Position numbers and translations under genes: made by a program. The notes beneath the pieces were generated by a model. That model worked only from the letters and a program-made list of their open reading frames with translations, had not been told where the DNA came from and made no database searches. Source: Chloroflexota bacterium (GTDB lineage: Bacteria; Chloroflexota; Anaerolineae; Promineifilales; Promineifilaceae). Taken from it: 64,000 nucleotides of DNA. The DNA lies in assembly GCA_022616275.1 (NCBI GenBank), contig JAKEFB010000142.1:47687-111686 (forward strand). Reading direction: 5' to 3'. Below are positions 27,311-34,313 of the stretch, piece after piece (within the stretch, counting starts at the first letter, position 1; each line of letters begins with the position of its first letter).

Positions 27311-27480
27311 TTCTCCCTTGATTTGTAGCCAGAAGACGGTAACATCTCACTTGCCAGGAGATAACCTGCTTTGCTATTGGCAGAGTGTAATCTTTTGGGT
27401 AGGTTTGTCAATACTGGAATTAGAGCGAGAGGAAAAGCTGAAAGCTGACAGTTGATGGCTATCTGCAAGGAGGACAGAGT

Positions 27481-28449
27481 ATGGGAACCATTACCGTAAC
27501 GCGCTCATTTGCTGCTGCACCGGCGCTGGCAGAAGTGATTGCCGAGGCATATGATTTGGGTGGACCAGTCACCTGTAAATTAATCAGCAAGATGCTGCGT
27601 ACCCAGGACAACGACCACTACCTGGTGACGGCCGGCAACCGGAAATACGTGGCCCGCGTTTACCAATTGGGCAAGCACTTGCAGCGGCAAGAGTCGGATT
27701 ACCTGTGGGAGCTGGACTGGCTGACTTATCTCAAGGAGCAGGGCCAGCCGGTTTCCTATCCTCTCCCCCGGCGGGACGGCTCTTTCCTGGGCAGCGTCAA
27801 TGCGCCGGAGGGGGTGCGCTACTACGCCCTCTTTTCCTTCGCCCGGGGCAAGCCAATGTCAACCCGGGACGAAGAGGAACTGTACACCCTGGGCGGCAAG
27901 ATGGCCGAAATTCACCTGGCTTCCAATCATTTCGCCAGCCGCTACCAACGCCAGCCGATGGACCTCTCTTTTCTGGTGGACCGGCCGGTGGAGCACATCA
28001 AAGAGTTCTGGGCTAACAAGAGAGACGAAAAGCTGGACATTTTGCTGACCTCAGCCGAGGAGGCCAAGGCTGAAGTGGAGGCGCTGCTGGGCGACGAGCC
28101 GGAAGCGCCCGACGTCTGGGGGCCAATTGGCGGCGACTTTCACCCCTATAACACCCACTTTGACGAGACCGGCCAACCTGCCTTCTTTAACTTTGACCTG
28201 TGCGGCAACGGCTGGCGGGCTTACGACATTGCCACGTTCCTTCTCAACGCCGACCTGATGCACCAGCCCAGCGACTTGTCGGAAGCGTTTTTTGCTGGCT
28301 ATTACTCTGTCCGGCCGCTGTCCAGCAACGAGCATGAGGCCGTTTCGCCCTTTTTGACCATCCGCCGTATCTGGCTGACAGGTACCTTCGCCACCGTCGA
28401 GGGCATTGCCGGGTATACGTTCATTGCCCCGGCGCAACTGGATATTTGA
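27481..28449 (+). CDS. Aminoglycoside phosphotransferase/homoserine kinase II-like kinase
   Basis: 322 aa with an APH-type kinase fold. The N-lobe has KMLRTQDNDHYLV and KYVARVYQLG. The catalytic loop is GGDFHPYNTHFD, where the Asp and Asn fit the HxDxxxxN pattern, and FFNFDLCGNGWRAYDIA supplies the metal-binding DxD-like region. Such enzymes phosphorylate small alcohols or amino acids (homoserine, choline, aminoglycosides) or act as stress kinases. The substrate is not readable. A strong Shine-Dalgarno (AAGGAGGAC) precedes ATG 27481. It lies between the MEMO remnant and the AmmeMemoRadiSam enzyme gene. Confidence 0.85.
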   Translation: MGTITVTRSFAAAPALAEVIAEAYDLGGPVTCKLISKMLRTQDNDHYLVTAGNRKYVARVYQLGKHLQRQESDYLWELDWLTYLKEQGQPVSYPLPRRDGSFLGSVNAPEGVRYYALFSFARGKPMSTRDEEELYTLGGKMAEIHLASNHFASRYQRQPMDLSFLVDRPVEHIKEFWANKRDEKLDILLTSAEEAKAEVEALLGDEPEAPDVWGPIGGDFHPYNTHFDETGQPAFFNFDLCGNGWRAYDIATFLLNADLMHQPSDLSEAFFAGYYSVRPLSSNEHEAVSPFLTIRRIWLTGTFATVEGIAGYTFIAPAQLDI

Positions 28450-28548
28450 GAGATTGGAGACTTCGTCCTGAAGGACTCAAGTCCGAAGTATTAGAGATTG
28501 GAGATTGGTTATTGGTAATTACGCAATTACTCAATTACCCAGTTACTC
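28450..28548. repeat. Word-repeat spacer containing a dispersed repeat also found at 54766-54829
   Basis: AGAGATTGGAG words flank a hairpin-forming core ACTTCGTCCTGAAGGACTC followed by AAGTCCGAAGT. The same core with the same flanking words occurs inverted at 54766-54829. The right half is TTACGCAATTACTCAATTAC word repeats. Confidence 0.75.
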
Positions 28549-28560
28549 CCACCTTTTGCG

Positions 28561-29643
28561 ATGAATAGTGTCATACCAACCAAATACTGGCACACCCTAC
28601 CAGACGGGCGCGTCCAGTGCGACGTCTGTCCTCGGGCTTGCAAGATGCACGAGGGGCAGCGGGGCATGTGCTTTGTGCGGATGCGCCAGGACGATCAGGT
28701 AGTGCTGACCACCTATGGCCGTTCCAGTGGCTTTTGCGTGGACCCGGTTGAAAAGAAGCCGCTCAACCACTTTTTGCCGGGCACACCGATCCTTTCTTTC
28801 GGCACGGCCGGCTGCAACCTGGCCTGCCGCTTCTGCCAGAACTGGGACATCAGCAAGTCAAGGGAGATTGACACCCTGGCCGACGCCGCCTCCCCAGAGC
28901 TAATCGCCCAGGCGGCCGGCCAGTTGGGCTGCCGCAGCGTGGCCTTTACCTACAACGACCCGGTGATCTTCATGGAATACGCCATCGAGGTGGCCCAGGC
29001 CTGCCACGAGCGAGGCATCCGGGCAGTGGCCGTCACCGCCGGCTATATCTGTGACGAGCCCCGGGTGGAGTTTTACCGCACTATGGACGCTGCCAACGTA
29101 GACCTTAAAGGCTTCAGCGAGGCCTTTTACCAGAAGCTTTGTGTCGGCCATTTGCAGCCGGTGCTGGATACCCTGGTCTATCTGAGGCATGAGACGGACG
29201 TCTGGTTTGAGATTACCAACCTGATTATCCCCGACGAGAATGACACGACCGAGGAGCTGGAAGCGATGAGCCAGTGGGTGGTCGAAAAGCTCGGGCCAGA
29301 TGTGCCAATGCACTTTACCGCCTTCCACCCCGATTATAAGATGCTGGACACGCCTCACACGCCACCGGCGACTCTGACCAGGGCCCGCAAAATTGCCCTC
29401 AAGAACGGCGTTCGCTACGCCTACACCGGCAACGTCCACGACGAACAGGGCGGCAGCACTTATTGCCACGGCTGCGGGGCCAAAATTATCGGCCGGGACT
29501 GGTACGTCCTGACCGCCTGGGAGTTGACTGACGACGGCCGCTGCCATTTCTGCCAGACCCCCTGCGCTGGCGTCTTTGAAGGAGCGCCGGGCGCCTGGGG
29601 GTCCCGCCGGCGGCCGGTGCGCTTGATGAACTTTGCCGTCTAA
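28561..29643 (+). CDS. AmmeMemoRadiSam system radical SAM enzyme
   Basis: 360 aa. N-terminal cysteines (C20, C23, C27, C37) form the VQCDVCPRACKM..GMCFVR motif of the family. The radical SAM site is CNLACRFC (C85, C89, C92), preceded by PLNHFLPGTPILSFGTAGC. The C terminus has a zinc-ribbon-like YCHGCGAK and CHFCQTPC. The family resembles pyruvate formate-lyase activating enzymes and is normally coded beside MEMO and AMMECR1 genes; the reaction is still not established. Here the MEMO gene is present only as a 33-codon stub and no AMMECR1 gene is in view. The spacer in front is word-repeat DNA. Confidence 0.94.
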   Translation: MNSVIPTKYWHTLPDGRVQCDVCPRACKMHEGQRGMCFVRMRQDDQVVLTTYGRSSGFCVDPVEKKPLNHFLPGTPILSFGTAGCNLACRFCQNWDISKSREIDTLADAASPELIAQAAGQLGCRSVAFTYNDPVIFMEYAIEVAQACHERGIRAVAVTAGYICDEPRVEFYRTMDAANVDLKGFSEAFYQKLCVGHLQPVLDTLVYLRHETDVWFEITNLIIPDENDTTEELEAMSQWVVEKLGPDVPMHFTAFHPDYKMLDTPHTPPATLTRARKIALKNGVRYAYTGNVHDEQGGSTYCHGCGAKIIGRDWYVLTAWELTDDGRCHFCQTPCAGVFEGAPGAWGSRRRPVRLMNFAV

Positions 29644-29651
29644 AACAAAGT

Positions 29652-29743
29652 GACAACGGACGACAGACGAAGGACGACCTTTTCTCCGGCTAACAGTCGT
29701 CTGTCGCTGGTCCAGGCTTCGCCCTGGACATACGTCTGTTGTC
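29652..29743. repeat. Word-repeat hairpin spacer (ACGGACGACAGACG words)
   Basis: GACAACGGACGACAGACGAA (29652 on) is partly complementary to GTCGTCTGTCGCTGG (29696 on) and CGTCTGTTGTC (29732 on). Within the right part, GTCCAGG-CTTCG-CCCTGGAC (29710-29729) is a near-perfect small hairpin. Confidence 0.65.
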
Positions 29744-29764
29744 AAATTTTCAAGGCAGGCATCT

Positions 29765-30826
29765 TTGAAAAGAAACCAGAGTCGTGGCGGGCGCGCCAAT
29801 CGCCGTTGGCGCAAGGTACGGGCCAGTTGGCGGGATACGCTGTTGCTGTTCGGCGAGTTCCGCTGGCCGCTCCTGGTCCTTACCCTGGTGATGATCGGCG
29901 GGGGGCTGTTCTACTACTGGCTGGCCGGGCTGGTGGGCCAGCCGGCCGGTAGTGTGGCCGAGGCTGTTTACCTCATGCTGGTCTTGACTTTCCTGCAACC
30001 GATTGGCGACTTCCCCCAGGCCTGGCCGCTTCAGGCTTTTTATTTCCTCATGCCGCTCATTGGCATTGGCATCCTGGCCCAGGGATTAACAGAGTTCGGC
30101 CTGCTGTTCTTTAACCGCCAGGCCCGTAGCAAGGAGTGGGAGATGGCTGTTGCTTCGACGTTCCGCGACCACATCATCCTGGTGGGGTTGGGCCACCTGG
30201 GCTTTCGCGTAGCTCAAGCGCTGTACGAACTGGACCAGGAGGTGGTCGTTTTAGAGCTGGACCCCCAGGCCGACCTGATTGCTGCTACCCGGGAAATGGA
30301 CATCCCTGTAATTCGGGAGGACGCCAAGCGGAAAGAGGCCCTGGAGGCGGCCGGGGTAGACCGGGCCAGCACTATCGTCATCTGCACCCAGAACGACAAC
30401 CTGAACCTGCAAATTGCCTTCAAAGCCCGCAAGATCAACCCCGACATCCGGGTGGTAATTCGTATTTTTGACGACGACTTTGCCCAGGCGTTAGAGGAGC
30501 AGTTTGGCTTTCGGGCCATGAGCGCCACCGGCATGGCCGCGCCGATCTTTGCCACGGCCGCGGCCGGGGTAGACATTACCCGGCCGATTACCGTCGAGGG
30601 TGAGGCGCTCAGCCTGGCCTGTCTCAACGTTCGCCCCCAATCGCGCCTGGTTGGCTGCTCAGTATCAGAAATAGAGCAGAGTTATGACGTCAGCGTGGTG
30701 CTGCTGCGCCACGACGGCGCCTCCGACTTTCACCCGGCCGGCGACCGCCAACTGGCCGACCAGGACGTGGTGGCGGTGCTGGCCGGCCCGGAGCAGATTA
30801 GCCGGTTGGTAGAGCATAACCGCTAG
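29765..30826 (+). CDS. K+ channel-like protein with RCK (TrkA-N/TrkA-C) domains
   Basis: 353 aa. Two hydrophobic helices (about 33-55 and 90-115) flank a pore-like region. A cytosolic RCK domain with the nucleotide motif HIILVGLGHLGFRVAQAL (from about 137) and a TrkA-C domain (about 265-350) follow. This is the build of two-helix K+ channels gated by RCK domains. The pore region reads LVLTFLQPIGDFP and lacks the TVGYG selectivity filter, so K+ selectivity is doubtful and it may be a sensor or a different channel. Start is taken as TTG 29765; the Shine-Dalgarno is weak. Downstream, before minC, are about 250 bases with a promoter and a hairpin. Confidence 0.82.
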   Translation: MKRNQSRGGRANRRWRKVRASWRDTLLLFGEFRWPLLVLTLVMIGGGLFYYWLAGLVGQPAGSVAEAVYLMLVLTFLQPIGDFPQAWPLQAFYFLMPLIGIGILAQGLTEFGLLFFNRQARSKEWEMAVASTFRDHIILVGLGHLGFRVAQALYELDQEVVVLELDPQADLIAATREMDIPVIREDAKRKEALEAAGVDRASTIVICTQNDNLNLQIAFKARKINPDIRVVIRIFDDDFAQALEEQFGFRAMSATGMAAPIFATAAAGVDITRPITVEGEALSLACLNVRPQSRLVGCSVSEIEQSYDVSVVLLRHDGASDFHPAGDRQLADQDVVAVLAGPEQISRLVEHNR

Positions 30827-30947
30827 AGATTCGACAAAGCCGGCCTCGGCCAGCCATTCATAGGCTTCGGCGTAAGCCGCTTTGTCCAACAGGCCCTCGC
30901 CAAGCTGGTGCTGGCAGCGGGCTAACCTCCAATCTCCCGCTTAGTGC

Positions 30948-30976
30948 TTGCAATCCAGGTAGTTTTGTTGTAGTAT
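30948..30976 (+). promoter_or_regulatory. Likely promoter of the minCDE-rodA operon
   Basis: TTGCAA (30948-30953), 17 bases, TAGTAT (30971-30976). It lies about 100 bases before minC, leaving room for the hairpin at 31022-31056 in the leader. Confidence 0.45.
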
Positions 30977-31021
30977 TTCAACAATGTTTTTGTTGTAATG
31001 TCCCGCATTGTCTATGGCGAC

Positions 31022-31056
31022 AAGACCCCGTAGGTCTTTAAGACCTACGGGGTCTT
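31022..31056. repeat. Perfect 17-bp hairpin in the minC leader
   Basis: AAGACCCCGTAGGTCTT and AAGACCTACGGGGTCTT form a perfect stem around a single T. No T run follows, so it is not a typical terminator; an AGGAAAGG Shine-Dalgarno begins directly after it. It may be a dispersed palindromic element. Confidence 0.7.
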
Positions 31057-31074
31057 AGGAAAGGTGTTGCGGCT

Positions 31075-31815
31075 ATGGGGCAACAGAATGCCCGGCCTGT
31101 TACCATTAAAGGGATTCGCGAGGGATTGTTAATCACCGCCGAGAGCGGCCCCTACGAAGCGTGGCTGGGCGACCTGACGGCCGAAGTAGCGGCCAAAGGG
31201 GAGTTTTTGCGCGGCAGCCGGGTGGCGTTGGCGGTTGGCGACCAAGCGTTGACGCGCAGTCAGTTGGCTGAGGTCCAGGCGTTGCTGGCCGGGCAGGGCC
31301 TGGCTTTATGGGCTATCCTGGCCGAGGCGGTCGAGACTAAAAATGCAGCCCGTGACCTGGGGCTGGCCACCCGCCTACCAGGCAGCAACACCGACCTGGA
31401 CGGGAATAACCTGGCAGCGCTGCCCAGGCCGGAGGCCACGCCGACAACCAGGCCTGCCCCGCCGGAACCCGCCGCCGGGCCGGGCGGGCTGCTCCTGAAG
31501 GAGACGCTGCGCTCCGGCCGGTCGGTCTATCACGAAGGGCACGTGGTGGTGATTGGCGACGTGAATCCTGGGGCAGAAATTATTGCCGGCGGCGACGTGG
31601 TGGTATGGGGCAAGCTGCGTGGCCTGGTACACGCCGGCGCCCTGGGCAACACCGGCGCCGTTATCTGCGCCCTGGAGTTGATACCAACCCAATTGCGCAT
31701 TGCCGACCACATTGCCATTTCTCCCCCGGAGCAGCGGCGGCAACCCGTGCCGGAGATGGTCTGCCTACGCAACGGCCGGATTGTGGCTGAGGCGTGGCGT
31801 CCTGGTAGAGATTAG
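31075..31815 (+). CDS. minC: MinC septum-site inhibitor
   Basis: 246 aa. The N-terminal domain (1-105) starts with VTIKGIREGLLI, typical of MinC N domains that block FtsZ polymerisation. After a proline-rich linker (about 118-140), the C-terminal beta-helix domain shows LRSGRSVYHEGHVVVIGDVN, then GAEIIAGGDVVVWGKLRG and VHAGALGNTGAVICALELIP, the strongest MinC signature. It would be recruited to the membrane by MinD. The last codons (GRD, stop) are made by the word repeat AGAGATTAG that follows. The order minC-minD-minE-rodA is conserved in several phyla. Confidence 0.95.
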   Translation: MGQQNARPVTIKGIREGLLITAESGPYEAWLGDLTAEVAAKGEFLRGSRVALAVGDQALTRSQLAEVQALLAGQGLALWAILAEAVETKNAARDLGLATRLPGSNTDLDGNNLAALPRPEATPTTRPAPPEPAAGPGGLLLKETLRSGRSVYHEGHVVVIGDVNPGAEIIAGGDVVVWGKLRGLVHAGALGNTGAVICALELIPTQLRIADHIAISPPEQRRQPVPEMVCLRNGRIVAEAWRPGRD

Positions 31816-31867
31816 AGATTAGAGATTAGAGATTGACCAATCTCCAATCTCTAATCTCCAGTCTCCC
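31807..31867. repeat. Word-repeat hairpin between minC and minD (AGAGATT words)
   Basis: Four copies of AGAGATTAG-type words (31807-31835) face CCAATCTCCAATCTCTAATC (31837 on), giving a long imperfect hairpin. It supplies the minC stop codon. Confidence 0.8.
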
Positions 31868-31888
31868 TTTCAGAAAAGGAAGACAGAG

Positions 31889-32692
31889 ATGGGTGCAAAA
31901 GTTATTACAGTTACCTCAGGTAAGGGGGGTGTGGGTAAGACCACGGTCACGGCTAACCTGGCGGCCGCCCTGGCCATGATGGACAAAAAGGTCACCGCGA
32001 TTGACAGCGACATTGGCCTGCGCAACCTGGACGTAGTCATGGGGTTGGAGAACCGCATCGTCTACGACCTGGTAGACGTGGTCGAAGGGCGCTGCCGGAT
32101 TCGCCAGGCGATGATTAAAGACAAGCGGTTGCCGGAACTGTACCTGATCCCGGCCGCCCAGACGCGGGACAAGATGGCCGTCAGTCCCTCGGATATGATT
32201 CTGGTCTGTGACCAGTTGCGGGAGGAGATGGATTACATCGTGATTGACTCCCCGGCCGGCATCGAGCGAGGTTTTCGGAATGCTGTCGCCCCGGCTGACC
32301 AGGTGGTCATCGTCACCAACCCCGAAGTGTCTGCGGTGCGGGACGCGGATCGCATTATCGGCATGATCGAAGCGGAAGAAAAAGGGCCGGGCAAGCTGAT
32401 TATTAACCGGATCAAGCCGAGCATGGTGGCGCGGGGCGACATGCTTTCTATTGACGACATCCTGGAAATTCTGGCCATTGACTTGATTGGCGTGGTGCCC
32501 GAGGACGAGGCTATCCTGGTTTCGACCAACCGGGGGTTGCCGGCAGCTATGAGTTCGGTCAACGGCTCCAGCGCCAGCCAGGCTTTTCGGAATGTCGCCC
32601 GGCGGTTAGATGGACAGGAGGTGCCGTTTATGGACCTGGCGCCGGAACAGGGTGTCCTGGCTCGTTTGCGCACCTGGATGAGCGGCCGGTAA
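31889..32692 (+). CDS. minD: MinD septum-site determining ATPase
   Basis: 267 aa. Deviant Walker A GKGGVGKTT near residue 11 follows the family start MGAKVITVTS. Further motifs are IDSDIGLRNLDVVMGLENR, YIVIDSPAGIE (Walker B-like) and VTNPEVSAVRDADRIIGMIE. The C-terminal amphipathic helix GVLARLRTWMSG is the membrane-targeting sequence. MinD binds the membrane with ATP, recruits MinC and is released by MinE. A good Shine-Dalgarno (AAAGGAAG) precedes it. minE follows 11 bases later. Confidence 0.97.
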   Translation: MGAKVITVTSGKGGVGKTTVTANLAAALAMMDKKVTAIDSDIGLRNLDVVMGLENRIVYDLVDVVEGRCRIRQAMIKDKRLPELYLIPAAQTRDKMAVSPSDMILVCDQLREEMDYIVIDSPAGIERGFRNAVAPADQVVIVTNPEVSAVRDADRIIGMIEAEEKGPGKLIINRIKPSMVARGDMLSIDDILEILAIDLIGVVPEDEAILVSTNRGLPAAMSSVNGSSASQAFRNVARRLDGQEVPFMDLAPEQGVLARLRTWMSGR

Positions 32693-32703
32693 GGAGCGAG
32701 GCA

Positions 32704-32964
32704 ATGGGCTGGTTTAAAAAGTTGTTCAAATCCGAAGAAAAGAGTAGCGCCGTTGCCAAGACGCGCCTGCAAATGGTGCTGACGCACGACCGCAGCGACA
32801 TCTCCCCCGGCCTGCTGGAGGAGATCAAGGATGACATCGTCGAGGTGATTGCCAAGCGGCTGACGATTGACCCCGACAGCGTGGTGGTGAACCTCACCCG
32901 CACCCAGCGGGAAAGCCGGCTGGTCGCCGAAATCCCTCTCCAGGCCAACGGCCGCCGGCGCTAG
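32704..32964 (+). CDS. minE: MinE topological specificity factor
   Basis: 86 aa, normal length. The N-terminal MGWFKKLFKS is the membrane-binding helix, AKTRLQMVLTHDR the MinD-binding segment, and ISPGLLEEIKDDIVEVIAKR the dimerisation region. It stimulates the MinD ATPase so that MinCD oscillates and the septum forms at mid-cell. Confidence 0.95.
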   Translation: MGWFKKLFKSEEKSSAVAKTRLQMVLTHDRSDISPGLLEEIKDDIVEVIAKRLTIDPDSVVVNLTRTQRESRLVAEIPLQANGRRR

Positions 32965-32980
32965 TTTGTTGCCAGTTAAT

Positions 32981-33073
32981 CGCGAATGGCGCGAATGAGC
33001 GTACAACGCTTCACGAATAGCGCGAATTTTTTAGAAAATTATTCGCGTCATTCGCTTATTTGCGCCATTCGCG
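32981..33073. repeat. Word-repeat hairpin (CGCGAATGGCG words) between minE and rodA
   Basis: CGCGAATGGCGCGAATGAGCG (32981-33001) pairs at 18 of 21 positions with the block at 33053-33073, and inner GCGAAT words extend the structure. The same words occur at 53258-53293. Confidence 0.8.
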
Positions 33074-33131
33074 TTCCTTATTTGCGATTTTGAGGCGAAG
33101 CATCTAAAATCGCTGGTTGGTAGCCGGAAAA

Positions 33132-34232
33132 ATGAAGAGTACTTCTGTATGGCGGCATTTTGACCTGTGGTTGACGGCCGCCGTTCTGCTTTTAACCGCA
33201 TATGGTATCCTGGCCATTCGCAGCGCCGTCACCGGAGCGCCGGCGTTCGAGCCGCTGCCAGGGGATCAGGTCCGGTGGGCGCTTATGGGCGTGGTCATTA
33301 TGCTCATCTTCGCCTCCATTGATTACCGTATCCTGACCTCTTCTCACTGGTACCTCTACGCCCTTATGGTCGGCTCGCTGATCCTCGTAGACGTGGCCGG
33401 GGCCATCAACAATGACTCACGGCGCTGGATTGATCTGGGCTTTACCCAGATTCAGCCTTCGGAGTTCGGCCGCATTTTCCTGGCCATCACCTTTGGCCAA
33501 TTTTTAGCCAGGCGGCAACACCTCGTCCACCGCCTTTCAAACACTGCGCTCACGCTACTGTACGTCAGCCCGCCGGTGCTCCTGATCTTCATCCAGCCGG
33601 ATCTGGGGATGTCTATCCTTTTTATGGTCATGTGGTTTATCATGATCTGGCTGGCCGGTTTGCCCCTCTCCCATTTTGCGGTTATGGCCACGGCCGGTAT
33701 CGGTGGGGCTGTCGCCATCCTGCCCTCCCTGGCCGATTACCAGCAAGATCGTTTGATTGTCTTTATTAACCCCGACCGGCTGCCTGACCAGGCCTTTAAT
33801 ATCGAGCAGGCATTGATCAGCATCGGCACCGGCGGCTGGTTTGGCAAAGGGTACTTACAGGGCACCCAGAGCCAGTTAGGCTTCCTGCGCGTGCAGCACA
33901 CTGACTTTATCTTCTCGGTCATTACTGAGGAAATGGGGCTGCTCTTCGGCTCACTGGTGGTGTTAGGGCTAATGGGTTTTATTTTGCTTCGCATTTTGCG
34001 AGTCGCCGCCATTTCCCCCGATCCGGTCGGCCGCTACATTTGCGTCGGGATTGCGGCCCTGATTTTCTTTCAAACGTTCGTCAGCGTCGGCATGAACGTT
34101 CGCCTCTTGCCCGTCACCGGGTTGACGCTGCCTTTCGTCAGTTACGGGGGTAGCTCGCTGATCAGCATGTACATGGCCAGTGGCGTCGTCCAGTCGGTGC
34201 TCATGCGCCATCGTAAGCAAGAGTTTGGTTAA
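33132..34232 (+). CDS. rodA: RodA/FtsW-family SEDS glycosyltransferase
   Basis: 366 aa from ATG 33132; an in-frame TTG at 33117 is the alternative start. About ten hydrophobic helices are seen. The SEDS hallmarks are DDSRRWIDLG-like NDSRRWIDLGFTQIQPSEF, FIQPDLGMS, and NPDRLPDQAFNIEQALISIG followed by GGWFGKGYLQGTQSQLGFLR and HTDFIFSVITEEMG. SEDS proteins polymerise peptidoglycan strands with a partner class B penicillin-binding protein. The position after minCDE and the length fit RodA (elongation) better than FtsW, but by eye the split is not certain. Confidence 0.92.
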   Translation: MKSTSVWRHFDLWLTAAVLLLTAYGILAIRSAVTGAPAFEPLPGDQVRWALMGVVIMLIFASIDYRILTSSHWYLYALMVGSLILVDVAGAINNDSRRWIDLGFTQIQPSEFGRIFLAITFGQFLARRQHLVHRLSNTALTLLYVSPPVLLIFIQPDLGMSILFMVMWFIMIWLAGLPLSHFAVMATAGIGGAVAILPSLADYQQDRLIVFINPDRLPDQAFNIEQALISIGTGGWFGKGYLQGTQSQLGFLRVQHTDFIFSVITEEMGLLFGSLVVLGLMGFILLRILRVAAISPDPVGRYICVGIAALIFFQTFVSVGMNVRLLPVTGLTLPFVSYGGSSLISMYMASGVVQSVLMRHRKQEFG

Positions 34233-34240
34233 TCGGACGG

Positions 34241-34292
34241 CGGACGACGGATGGCGGACGACTTTATCGGCTGCCGTCCGTCGTCTGTCGTC
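34241..34292. repeat. Word-repeat hairpin (GGACGACGGA words) before gltX
   Basis: GACGACGGATGGCGGAC (34244-34260) and GTCCGTCGTCTGTCGTC (34276-34292) pair at about 14 of 17 positions. Confidence 0.7.
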
Positions 34293-34313
34293 TCTTGATA
34301 AGTGAGTGCCTGA

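Noticed and set aside
30830-30935. Minus-strand sequence reading like the end of a helical protein (LGEGLLDKAAYAEAYEWLAE)
   Set aside because: It has no start, no family match and runs on into the antisense of the channel gene; it may be a gene remnant, but support is too thin to annotate.
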